From an uncultured Sphingobium sp. (GTDB taxonomy: Bacteria > Pseudomonadota > Alphaproteobacteria > Sphingomonadales > Sphingomonadaceae), in NCBI GenBank assembly GCA_946885845.1, contig CAMPHJ010000008.1, positions 43,386 through 107,385 on the forward strand: DNA of 64,000 nt, written 5' to 3'. Position numbers and translations under genes: made by a program. The notes beneath the pieces are model-generated. The model saw only the letters and a list, made by a program, of their open reading frames with translations. It made no database searches and was not told where the DNA came from. Shown piece by piece: positions 56,000-64,000 of this stretch (positions are counted from its first letter, which is position 1; each line of letters starts with the position of its first letter).

Positions 56000-56542
56000 A
56001 TGGCGCTGCGCCCCGGTCAGATAGCTGCGCAGCGCAAGACCGCCTTTCCCCCCAGCGTTGACGAAGCGACCCGGCTTCTCATCCTTGGCAGCCTGCCGGG
56101 CGACGCTTCGATCAAGCAGGGCGAATATTATGCCCATCGCGGCAATGCTTTCTGGGCATTGATGGGCGACATTCTGGCGGAAGATCTGCGCGCGCTTCCC
56201 TATGCGCTGCGCCTCAAACGCTTGCGGGCGAGAGGCGTTGGCCTATGGGATGTGATCGAAAGCGCAGACCGTCCTGGCAGTCTGGACAGCGCCATCCGGG
56301 GGGCGGAGTTACGCGACCTCAATAGCTTCATCGCTCGCCTCCCCTCACTGCAGGCCATCGCCTTCAACGGCAAGACAGCCTCTGTTCACGGACGCCGCCA
56401 GATCGGCCCTGGCGGAGCAGACCTGACCCTGATCGACCTACCCTCCAGCAGCGGGGCCAACGCCATGATGTCGCGCGAAATGAAGATCGATGCCTGGCGG
56501 GTTCTGCGGCAATGGATCGCTCAGCCCTGGCCTGAATCCTAA
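56000..56542 (+). CDS. uracil-DNA glycosylase superfamily, DNA-deoxyinosine glycosylase type
   Basis: 180 residues, cytoplasmic base-excision enzyme of the HDG family (family 6 UDG, hypoxanthine/uracil removal). Motifs: LLILGSLPGDASIKQGEYYA, HRGNAFWALMGDIL with the catalytic Asn, and the DNA-intercalating LPSSSGANA loop. The ATG lies three bases after the ychF stop, so co-transcribed. Substrate choice is inferred from family. Confidence 0.85.
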   Translation: MALRPGQIAAQRKTAFPPSVDEATRLLILGSLPGDASIKQGEYYAHRGNAFWALMGDILAEDLRALPYALRLKRLRARGVGLWDVIESADRPGSLDSAIRGAELRDLNSFIARLPSLQAIAFNGKTASVHGRRQIGPGGADLTLIDLPSSSGANAMMSREMKIDAWRVLRQWIAQPWPES

Positions 56543-56562
56543 CCTTGACGTAAACGTAAGGT
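56542..56562. promoter_or_regulatory. MerR/LiuR-like operator in the maoC promoter
   Basis: CCTTGACGTAAACGTAAGG (56543-56561) is an imperfect inverted repeat of CCTT-ACGT halves, overlapping a TTGACG -35 element (56545-56550). This shape resembles MerR-family sites such as those of LiuR, which controls acyl-CoA and branched-chain degradation genes. Confidence 0.55.
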
Positions 56563-56605
56563 GTCCTTAGACCTTCCACTTCCATGGTGAGACGGAAGGG
56601 CCATA

Positions 56606-57067
56606 GTGGACGAAATCAACTATTTTGAGGACGTCATGGTTGGCGATACCCTGACTTTCGGCCCCCTGACGATCAGTCGGGAAGAAATCATCGCCTTCGC
56701 AGCCGAGTATGACGCTCAGCCTTTCCACCTTTCCGATGAGGCGGCGGCGGAAACCCATTTTGGCAGCCTGTCAGCCAGCGGCTGGCATACCACCGCCCTG
56801 TTCATGAAGATGTTCGTCGCGGAAATGCAGGCTAGCGGTCATCAGGACGCCAGTTTGGGTGCGATGGGCGTGGACGAATTGCGCTGGTTGATGCCAGTCC
56901 GCCCCGGCGACACGCTGAGCGGAACGTCGGAAGTAATCGAAAAGAAGGCTTCCCGTACCCGACCGGAAATGGGCATAGTCAAAAGCCGGGTGACGATAAT
57001 CAACCAGCAGGATCAGCCCGTGATGACCCTGATGCCCATCGTGCTGCTCCGCACCCGGCCTGCCTGA
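56606..57067 (+). CDS. MaoC family dehydratase
   Basis: 153 residues, single hotdog fold. GTG 56606 follows GGAAGG. The (R)-specific enoyl-CoA hydratase-type catalytic motif is seen as FAAEYDAQPFHLSDEAA (Asp and His), then GSLSASGWHTTALFMKMF. Probably acts on an enoyl-CoA. The upstream MerR-like site suggests induction with fatty-acid or branched-chain catabolism. Convergent with the next gene. Confidence 0.85.
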   Translation: MDEINYFEDVMVGDTLTFGPLTISREEIIAFAAEYDAQPFHLSDEAAAETHFGSLSASGWHTTALFMKMFVAEMQASGHQDASLGAMGVDELRWLMPVRPGDTLSGTSEVIEKKASRTRPEMGIVKSRVTIINQQDQPVMTLMPIVLLRTRPA

Positions 57068-57085
57068 CCGGCAGGTCAGCCCCGG

Positions 57086-57637
57086 TCAAAATTCCTGTTC
57101 GGGCGCTGGCGGCAGGGCACGGTTGGCCATTGCGTCCGCCGCCATCACGCGCAATTCCCGCGCGGGTGAATCCGCGATCTGGATCAGGTGCACACCCGCC
57201 GGCAGGTCGAACCAGACAATCTGGCGAATCGTCGAACATTCAGGACCCAGTTCCGCCCCGACGGATTCGAGCCGCTGACGATCCATGACGATGTCCACGC
57301 GCGCCGGACCTGAAAGCCCGATACCGACCCGCGCCGGATCCTTGAGCGCCAGCGTGAAAAGGCCGCCATGGCTCTTGGGTCGCAGCGGCCCTGGCGCGAC
57401 CGCATATTGCACCTGTACCGAGGGACGCAGCGTCGCGACCACGGGCTTGCCCAGGATCAGCCGGGGCGCTGAATGCGGCACGCCCCCCGCGATTTCCGCG
57501 CCGCTCTGCATCCAGCTTGTCCACGGTTCGGGCGGCGGCGGTGCATCCTTACACATGTCGGGCGTCAGTGGAGCGGCGACCACCGGGATTGGCAGAACGC
57601 ACAGGGCGAGCAGGCAAGCGATGCGTCTCATGCTCAT
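57086..57637 (-). CDS. hypothetical periplasmic protein
   Basis: 183 residues with a signal peptide (MSMRRIACLLALCVLPIPVVAA). The mature part has two cysteines (DMCKDAPPPPEPW and PECSTI) and beta-rich stretches (GLFTLALKDPARVGIGLSGP, GVHLIQIADSPA), perhaps a sandwich fold. Its ATG 57637 overlaps the mutL stop (ATGA), so it is translated after mutL. No known domain recognised. Confidence 0.7.
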   Translation of the reverse strand: MSMRRIACLLALCVLPIPVVAAPLTPDMCKDAPPPPEPWTSWMQSGAEIAGGVPHSAPRLILGKPVVATLRPSVQVQYAVAPGPLRPKSHGGLFTLALKDPARVGIGLSGPARVDIVMDRQRLESVGAELGPECSTIRQIVWFDLPAGVHLIQIADSPARELRVMAADAMANRALPPAPEQEF

Positions 57638-59418
57638 TTCCTTCCGAACAGCTTTTCAATGTCGCCATGGCCCAGTTTCACCCAGGTGGGGCGGCCATGA
57701 TTGCACTGGCCACTTCGCGGCGTCACCTCCATCTCACGCAACAGCGCATTCATTTCCGCGACGCTCAACACGCGTCCCGCGCGCACCGATCCGTGACAGG
57801 CCATGGTCGCCGCGACCAGATCGATCCGTTCCTTAAGGGACAGCGCGCTGTCATAAGCCGCCAGATCGTCGGCCAGGTCTGACACCAGTCCCTGCACATC
57901 GCCCTGCCCCAGCATGGCGGGCGTCGCGCGCACCAGTATCGCGGACGGACCGAACCGCTCCAGTTCCAGGCCAAAGGCCTTCAGTTCCTCAATCCTTGCC
58001 TCCAGACGGTCGCAGGCCGGCTCGTCCAGCTCCACGACTTCCGGCAGCAGCAGCGCTTGCGCGGCGACGCCTTGCCCTTCCATCCCGCGCCGCATCCGTT
58101 CCAGCGTCAAGCGCTCATGCGCTGCATGCTGGTCGACGATGACAAGCCCATCCTCCGCCTCCGCCACAATATAAGTGCGGGCGACCTGGCCGCGCGCGAC
58201 GCCCAGGGGAAAGCTCTGACCTTCAGGCGCGGGCGCGGCGGCGGGTTCGGCGCGGGCCTGCGGCGGCGGCGTCAGAAAACCGGGTCGGCGATCGGCCAGC
58301 ATCGACGATGGCGGTCGATAGGATGCCAGAACATCAGCCGCTTCAAAGATTGGCATCGCGCCGATTGGCGTGGGCGAAACAGGCTCGGCCTTCCAGGCGG
58401 ACAGTCCCGCTACATCGGCCTGTTGCACCGAACGAAAGCCCTCCGCATCCAGCGCCCGGCGCAGGCCCGACACGATCATGCCCCGAATCAATGCCGGATC
58501 GCGAAAGCGCACTTCAGTCTTGGCCGGGTGCACGTTCACATCGACTTCCAGCGGCGGCACATCCAGGAAAAGGGCAACGACCGGGTGCCGGTCCCGCGCG
58601 AGCATATCGGCATAAGCGCCGCGCACTGCCCCGACCAACAGCCGGTCGCGCACCGGTCGCCCGTTCACGAACAGGAACTGATGATCGCCGACGCCGCGAT
58701 TATAGGTGGGGAGCGATGCCACGCCGGTCAGGCGGATGCCTTCCCGCTCCAGGCTGACGATGACATGATTGTCCGCCAACGCCCTGTCGGTCAGGGCTGC
58801 GACGCGATCCTCCCTGCCGTCCCCTGCCTGCACGCCCAACGCGCGCCGCCCATCATGCTCCAGGCTGAACGCAACGGCAGGATGCGCCATGGCCAGCCGA
58901 CGGACGCAGTCGAGGCAGGCGGCATATTCAGCCTTTGGCGATCGCAGGAACTTGCGCCGGGCGGGCACGCGGGCGAACAGCTGCTCAACCGTAACGCGCG
59001 TCCCCGGCGGCAGTGCGGCAGGCCCTTCCGCCACCAGCGCGCCATTGTCGATCGTGCGGCTCCATCCATCGCTTCCCAAGGGACGGCTGTCGATGGACAG
59101 GCGCGCGACGCTGGCGATGGATGGCAGCGCCTCACCGCGAAAACCCAGGGTTGCCACATTCTCTATCGCGTCATCCGGCAGCTTAGATGTTGCATGACGC
59201 TCGACCGCCAAGGCGATGTCCTCCGCCGTCATGCCGCATCCGTCGTCACTGACCTCTATCCGGTCCAGGCCGCCATTGCTCAATCTGATGGCGATACGTG
59301 TCGCACCGGCATCCAGCGCATTTTCCACGATTTCCTTGAGCGCACTGGCAGGTCTTTCGACCACTTCGCCCGCAGCGATGCGGTTGACCAGATGTTCGGG
59401 CAGACGGCGTATTGACAT
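57634..59418 (-). CDS. mutL: DNA mismatch repair protein MutL (endonuclease type)
   Basis: 594 residues. The N-terminal GHKL ATPase has IVENALDAGATRI, DDGCGM and TLGFRGEALPSIASVA; the transducer contains GTRVTVEQLFARVPARRKFL. The C-terminal domain has DQHAAHERLTLE, the DQHA(x)2E(x)4E metal site, and SGQCNHGRP, so this MutL nicks DNA itself, as expected where MutH is absent. The middle linker is proline- and alanine-rich. Upstream of the coupled small gene. Confidence 0.94.
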   Translation of the reverse strand: MSIRRLPEHLVNRIAAGEVVERPASALKEIVENALDAGATRIAIRLSNGGLDRIEVSDDGCGMTAEDIALAVERHATSKLPDDAIENVATLGFRGEALPSIASVARLSIDSRPLGSDGWSRTIDNGALVAEGPAALPPGTRVTVEQLFARVPARRKFLRSPKAEYAACLDCVRRLAMAHPAVAFSLEHDGRRALGVQAGDGREDRVAALTDRALADNHVIVSLEREGIRLTGVASLPTYNRGVGDHQFLFVNGRPVRDRLLVGAVRGAYADMLARDRHPVVALFLDVPPLEVDVNVHPAKTEVRFRDPALIRGMIVSGLRRALDAEGFRSVQQADVAGLSAWKAEPVSPTPIGAMPIFEAADVLASYRPPSSMLADRRPGFLTPPPQARAEPAAAPAPEGQSFPLGVARGQVARTYIVAEAEDGLVIVDQHAAHERLTLERMRRGMEGQGVAAQALLLPEVVELDEPACDRLEARIEELKAFGLELERFGPSAILVRATPAMLGQGDVQGLVSDLADDLAAYDSALSLKERIDLVAATMACHGSVRAGRVLSVAEMNALLREMEVTPRSGQCNHGRPTWVKLGHGDIEKLFGRK

Positions 59419-59552
59419 TGATTAGTGACTAGCCCAAGCGAGCGCATTCCGCGAGCCGCTAGCCTTATTAATTTTGTCTCATGACATGGGCGGCGGAACG
59501 TGGCAGGGACCTCCGAACGCCCCGGTTCGCGTCGCCGGGATGATCGGGCTGA

Positions 59553-60611
<1,059 letters not shown>

Positions 60612-60629
60612 GGTCAGGGGGAAGACAGG

Positions 60630-61544
60630 ATGGCGCGGCCACCCAGCCGACGCCCCGGGCACAACCGGAAGGCGCAGTACAGCCTCTTTGCCAGCTATGT
60701 GGTGGCAATGACTGGCGCCGCCGTCGGCCTGCTCCTGGTGGTTGTCGCCATATTCGATCCGACCGGCTTCGCGGTGATTCGCACGGCGACGGCAGAGATC
60801 ACGCGCCCCGCCTCAATCGCGATGCGCAACATGGTCAGCGGCGTAAGTTCGATCGACGAAGTCCTGGCTGCCTATTGGCGCGCCGGGTCGCAGAATGTCG
60901 CACTGCGTCGTCAGGTCGAAACCGACCGCAACCGCATCATCGAAGCCAAGGCGGTGGCGCAGGAAAATGCGCGGCTCAAGAAACTGTTGAAGCTGGTCGA
61001 TGCGGATGAAAGCCATCTGCTCGCCGCCCGGTTGATTGCATCCTCGTCCACCAGCACGCGCCGCTTCGCTCGCCTGAACGCTGGCCGTTGGCAGGGCGTG
61101 CGGACAGGCATGCCGGTGCGCGCGCCTGAAGGGCTGGTCGGTCGTATCCACAGCACGACGCCCAATACAGCCGAAGTGCTGCTGCTGACCGACGGCAGCA
61201 ACATCGTGCCCGTCCGCCGCGCCAATGACAGCGTCCCCGCCATTTCCACTGGCCTGGGCGACGGGACGTTGGAAATCAGGGCGCTGGCAGCAGGCCGCAA
61301 CCCCTTTCATCCCGGCGACCTTCTGGTGACGTCGGGCGTGGGCGGCGTCTATCAACCTAATATTCCCGTTGCAGTGGTCGTGCGGATCGCTGGCGAGATC
61401 GCCTATGGCGTCCCGCTGGCCAACCCGTCCAAGGTCGATGCAGTAGTGGTCGAGCGGTCCTTTGAGGAAGCCGTTACCCGTACCGAGCCTGCACCCCACG
61501 CCCCCGTGGATGCGAGCGCAGCCTCCAACGCTATCGCTCCATGA
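60630..61544 (+). CDS. mreC: rod-shape protein MreC
   Basis: Periplasmic scaffold linking MreB to PBP2; 304 residues. One N-terminal membrane helix (about 18-42, VVAMTGAAVGLLLVVVAIF), a coiled coil (about 70-112), then the double beta-barrel domain (ARLIASSSTSTRRFARLNAG, GLVGRIHSTTPNTAEVLLLT). It starts 18 bases after mreB and its stop overlaps mreD (ATGA). Confidence 0.94.
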   Translation: MARPPSRRPGHNRKAQYSLFASYVVAMTGAAVGLLLVVVAIFDPTGFAVIRTATAEITRPASIAMRNMVSGVSSIDEVLAAYWRAGSQNVALRRQVETDRNRIIEAKAVAQENARLKKLLKLVDADESHLLAARLIASSSTSTRRFARLNAGRWQGVRTGMPVRAPEGLVGRIHSTTPNTAEVLLLTDGSNIVPVRRANDSVPAISTGLGDGTLEIRALAAGRNPFHPGDLLVTSGVGGVYQPNIPVAVVVRIAGEIAYGVPLANPSKVDAVVVERSFEEAVTRTEPAPHAPVDASAASNAIAP

Positions 61545-62068
61545 TCGATCCGCATCTTCGGCACGTGCCCCGGCTGGGCCGTCAGCCATCTACCTTCCGC
61601 CTGGCCGGTACGCCGGTCATCACCGTCATGCTGGGTTCCGCGGTGACGGTCCTGCCGGTGATTGCGCAGGCTCCGGTCATGCCGCCTTTCGGCCTGCTGC
61701 TGCTGCTGTCCTGGCGCCTGCTGCGGCCCGAATTGTGGCGGACCTGGATCGGGGTGCCGCTGGGCCTGTTTGACGACATGATGAGCGGTCAGCCGATCGG
61801 ATCGGCCATGTTCCTGTGGACCGTCATGCTGATAGGCATCGATGCGGTCGAACATCGGATGGTGTGGCGAAGCTATCGTCAGGACTGGCTAATCGCATCC
61901 GTGGCGATTATCTTCTGCATCGCTGGCGGCATGTTTTTCGCGCGCATCGCTGGTGGAGGAGACATCAACCTGTATCTGGTCGCGCCACAAATGCTCTGGA
62001 CCATCCTGCTTTTTCCGTTCGTGGTGCGGCAATGCGCCCAGATCGATCGCTGGCGCGTGATGGCATGA
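61541..62068 (+). CDS. mreD: rod-shape protein MreD
   Basis: Inner-membrane elongasome subunit, 175 residues with about five hydrophobic segments, a soluble N-terminal tail, and the family features GVPLGLFDDMMSGQPIGSAM and FPFVVRQCAQIDRWR. Overlaps both neighbours by four bases. Confidence 0.88.
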   Translation: MIDPHLRHVPRLGRQPSTFRLAGTPVITVMLGSAVTVLPVIAQAPVMPPFGLLLLLSWRLLRPELWRTWIGVPLGLFDDMMSGQPIGSAMFLWTVMLIGIDAVEHRMVWRSYRQDWLIASVAIIFCIAGGMFFARIAGGGDINLYLVAPQMLWTILLFPFVVRQCAQIDRWRVMA

Positions 62069-64000
62069 AGCTGCCCAAACTAAAGCGGAAGACCGTTAAC
62101 GAAGCTGCCCTGTCCTTCTCCTTCACGCGCCGGGCAATGGTGATCGGGGGAATACAGGCAGGGTTCGGAGCCATGCTGATCGGCCGGATGGGATGGATCA
62201 GCATCGCGGAGAACGAGAAATATAACGTCCTTTCCGAAAGCAATCGCGTCAACCTGACCCTGATACCACCCCGCCGGGGATGGATATTGGACCGGTATGG
62301 AAAGACGTTGGCCAACAACCGGACCGACTTTCGCGTCGATCTGATCCCAGACCGCGTCACTGACCCGGACGGCACGATCCGCAGCCTTGCCGAATTGCTG
62401 TCGCTGGCGCCTGACGACGTTGAACGGATCAGGACGGAACTCGACAAATCGGCTGGATTTCGGCCCGTGCAAGTGGCTGAAAAGCTGACCTATGATCAAT
62501 TCGCAGCGGTCAGCGTCCGTCTGCCGGACCTGCCCGGCGTGTCGCCCAGTCAGGGATTTTCCCGCTATTATCCTGCGGGCGCAGCGGTCGGCCACCTGCT
62601 GGGATATGTCGGCGCGGCATCGGCAAAGGAATATGAGGAACGCAAGAATCCACTGCTGATCACGCCGGGGTTCAAGGTCGGCAAGGAGGGGATGGAAAAA
62701 TCCTTCGACCTGCAACTTACCGGCGAACCCGGCGCGAAGCGGGTTGAGGTGACGGCAAGGGGGAAGGTCGTCCGCGAACTCACGACCCGGCCCGACACAC
62801 CGGGCGACGCCATCAAATTGACAATCGATGCTGGCCTGCAGGAATATGCCGGGCGACGGCTGGGTACTGAATCGGGTTCCTGCGTCGTACTTGACTGCCA
62901 TACGGGGGAAATTCTCTGCATGGCGTCCATGCCCGCCTATGACCCCAATAATTTTTCAGACGGGATCAGCCACGATGAATGGGGCATGCTGTCGAATGAC
63001 GAGCGTCATCCACTCATAAACAAATCGCTGAACGCCCTCTATCCACCCGGATCCACTTTCAAGCCGATGGTGGCGATGGCGTTGCAGAACGCCGGTATCG
63101 ACCCCAGGGAGCGCGTGAATTGTCCGGGCGGCTATCGGCTGGGCAACCGTTTCTTTCGCTGTCTGGGCCGCCACGGTTCGGTCGACATGCATCGCGCCAT
63201 CGCCAAGAGCTGTAACACCTATTTCTATACAATGGGCAATCGCGTCGGCATCGACGTCATTGCCCGGATGGGCCACGCCTTGGGGTTCGGCGAAAAATTC
63301 GACCTGCCCGTTCTTTCCCAAAGCTATGGGACGATGCCGGATACGGCGTGGAAGATGCGGCGCTATAACCAGAAATGGACCGCATCCGACACGCTGAACG
63401 CTTCGATCGGGCAGGGCTATGTCGTCGTGAATCCCTTGCAGCTCGCCGTCATGGCCGGGCGGATCGCTTCGGGCCGGAATATACAACCTCGCCTGGTGCA
63501 GGGCCGATATCCTCCGGCTGCGCCCATGCCCTTTCCCCAGGAGCATTTCGAAGCAGTGCGCAGCGGAATGTGGGAAGTGGTAAACGGCGACGGCACGGCC
63601 GGACGCAGTCGGCTGGACGTTCCGGGCGTCCAGATGGGCGGCAAGACCGGCACCGCCCAGGTGCGGCGGATCGCGGGCAGCCAGCGGGGCCAGAGCGGCG
63701 ACTGGAAATATCGCGACCACGGCTTGTTTGTCTGCTTTGCCCCTACCAGCAATCCACGCTACGCGGCCTCCGTCGTGATTGAACATGGCATGGGCGGTTC
63801 CCGCGCCGCCGCACCGGTGGCCAAGGACGTGCTAACCTTTCTCTTCGATCCGGCCAAGGCGATGGAGCGGCTGGCCGAGCTTGAAAAGGGCTGGGGCGGT
63901 CCGCCAGCCGAACGCATGGCGCGGCAGATGGCAGCCTTCAGCCTGGCAAAAGCCGTTAAGGAGGGCAGGGCACCACCCCCGCCCCCTCGCCCGCCGACGC
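62065..64000 (+). CDS. mrdA: penicillin-binding protein 2 (3' end cut)
   Basis: Transpeptidase of lateral peptidoglycan synthesis. About 645 codons are visible before the window edge, which cuts it in a proline-rich tail. One membrane anchor (about 25-45), dimerisation domain PPRRGWILDRYGKTLANNRTDF, then the transpeptidase domain: YPPGSTFKP (Ser nucleophile in SxxK), SCN, and GGKTGTAQ (KTG). ATG 62065 overlaps the mreD stop. rodA is presumably next. Confidence 0.94.
   Translation, partial: MKLPKLKRKTVNEAALSFSFTRRAMVIGGIQAGFGAMLIGRMGWISIAENEKYNVLSESNRVNLTLIPPRRGWILDRYGKTLANNRTDFRVDLIPDRVTDPDGTIRSLAELLSLAPDDVERIRTELDKSAGFRPVQVAEKLTYDQFAAVSVRLPDLPGVSPSQGFSRYYPAGAAVGHLLGYVGAASAKEYEERKNPLLITPGFKVGKEGMEKSFDLQLTGEPGAKRVEVTARGKVVRELTTRPDTPGDAIKLTIDAGLQEYAGRRLGTESGSCVVLDCHTGEILCMASMPAYDPNNFSDGISHDEWGMLSNDERHPLINKSLNALYPPGSTFKPMVAMALQNAGIDPRERVNCPGGYRLGNRFFRCLGRHGSVDMHRAIAKSCNTYFYTMGNRVGIDVIARMGHALGFGEKFDLPVLSQSYGTMPDTAWKMRRYNQKWTASDTLNASIGQGYVVVNPLQLAVMAGRIASGRNIQPRLVQGRYPPAAPMPFPQEHFEAVRSGMWEVVNGDGTAGRSRLDVPGVQMGGKTGTAQVRRIAGSQRGQSGDWKYRDHGLFVCFAPTSNPRYAASVVIEHGMGGSRAAAPVAKDVLTFLFDPAKAMERLAELEKGWGGPPAERMARQMAAFSLAKAVKEGRAPPPPPRPPT

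Overview
This window is a chromosomal segment of a high-GC alphaproteobacterium, almost certainly a sphingomonad (Sphingobium/Sphingomonas group). The reasons are the gene neighbourhoods (recG | sdhE-mfd, lolC-lolD, glyQ-glyS-ppdK, rplY-pth, an astA-astB cluster led by an M20 hydrolase), the protein flavour of DnaE, GlyS and Mfd, and three palindromic repeat types of the kind scattered through sphingomonad genomes. No insertion sequence, prophage, integrase, CRISPR array or plasmid function was seen. The content is mostly core metabolism and housekeeping.

Layout. 1-5.3 kb: anmK (cut by the left edge), tyrS, a PilZ protein, recG and divergent sdhE. 5.4-10.2 kb: mfd, an unknown secreted protein and a TorF-type outer-membrane protein. 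10.2-14.3 kb: an EAL phosphodiesterase with a degenerate GGDEF, moaA-nadK, tRNA-Asn. 14.4-22 kb: dnaE, a membrane diguanylate cyclase, lolD-lolC. 22-24.8 kb: a heat-shock hsp20 with its own control region, then kup. 25-29.8 kb: the cytochrome c maturation run ccmC-D-E-F-G-H-I, on the minus strand, tightly coupled. 30-36.6 kb: purF, an SDR, cfa-phrB, rppH, a DUF481-like outer-membrane protein. 36.6-42.1 kb: arginine succinyltransferase pathway genes, a small membrane protein, a solitary cobQ, tRNA-Arg. 42.2-49 kb: an HhH-like membrane protein, ppdK, glyS, glyQ. 49-57 kb: two coupled TraB/GumN lipoproteins, rplY, pth, pgm, a DUF2490 protein, ychF, a uracil/hypoxanthine-type DNA glycosylase, a MaoC dehydratase. 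57-64 kb: an unknown periplasmic protein, mutL, then the cell-shape operon mreB-mreC-mreD-mrdA (mrdA cut by the right edge).

How genes work together. The ccm genes make the heme chaperone and ligation machinery for c-type cytochromes; ccmA and ccmB are not here. mreBCD with PBP2 forms the elongasome. recG, mfd, mutL, phrB and the glycosylase are DNA-repair genes spread through the window. The PilZ protein, the EAL protein and the diguanylate cyclase are three c-di-GMP genes within about 17 kb.

Most notable observations. (1) glyS carries two different palindromic repeats inserted in frame, a third, related copy lies between glyQ and glyS, and between the two inserts a stretch of glyS has clearly lower GC and foreign-looking codons. 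(2) hsp20 has a heat-shock sigma-factor promoter followed by a 90-base leader that looks like a ROSE RNA thermometer. (3) A MerR/LiuR-like inverted repeat sits in the promoter of the MaoC gene. (4) The Ast cluster uses an M20 hydrolase and lacks astC, astD and astE. (5) An orphan strong terminator upstream of hsp20 may end a small RNA. I saw no clear novel multi-gene system.
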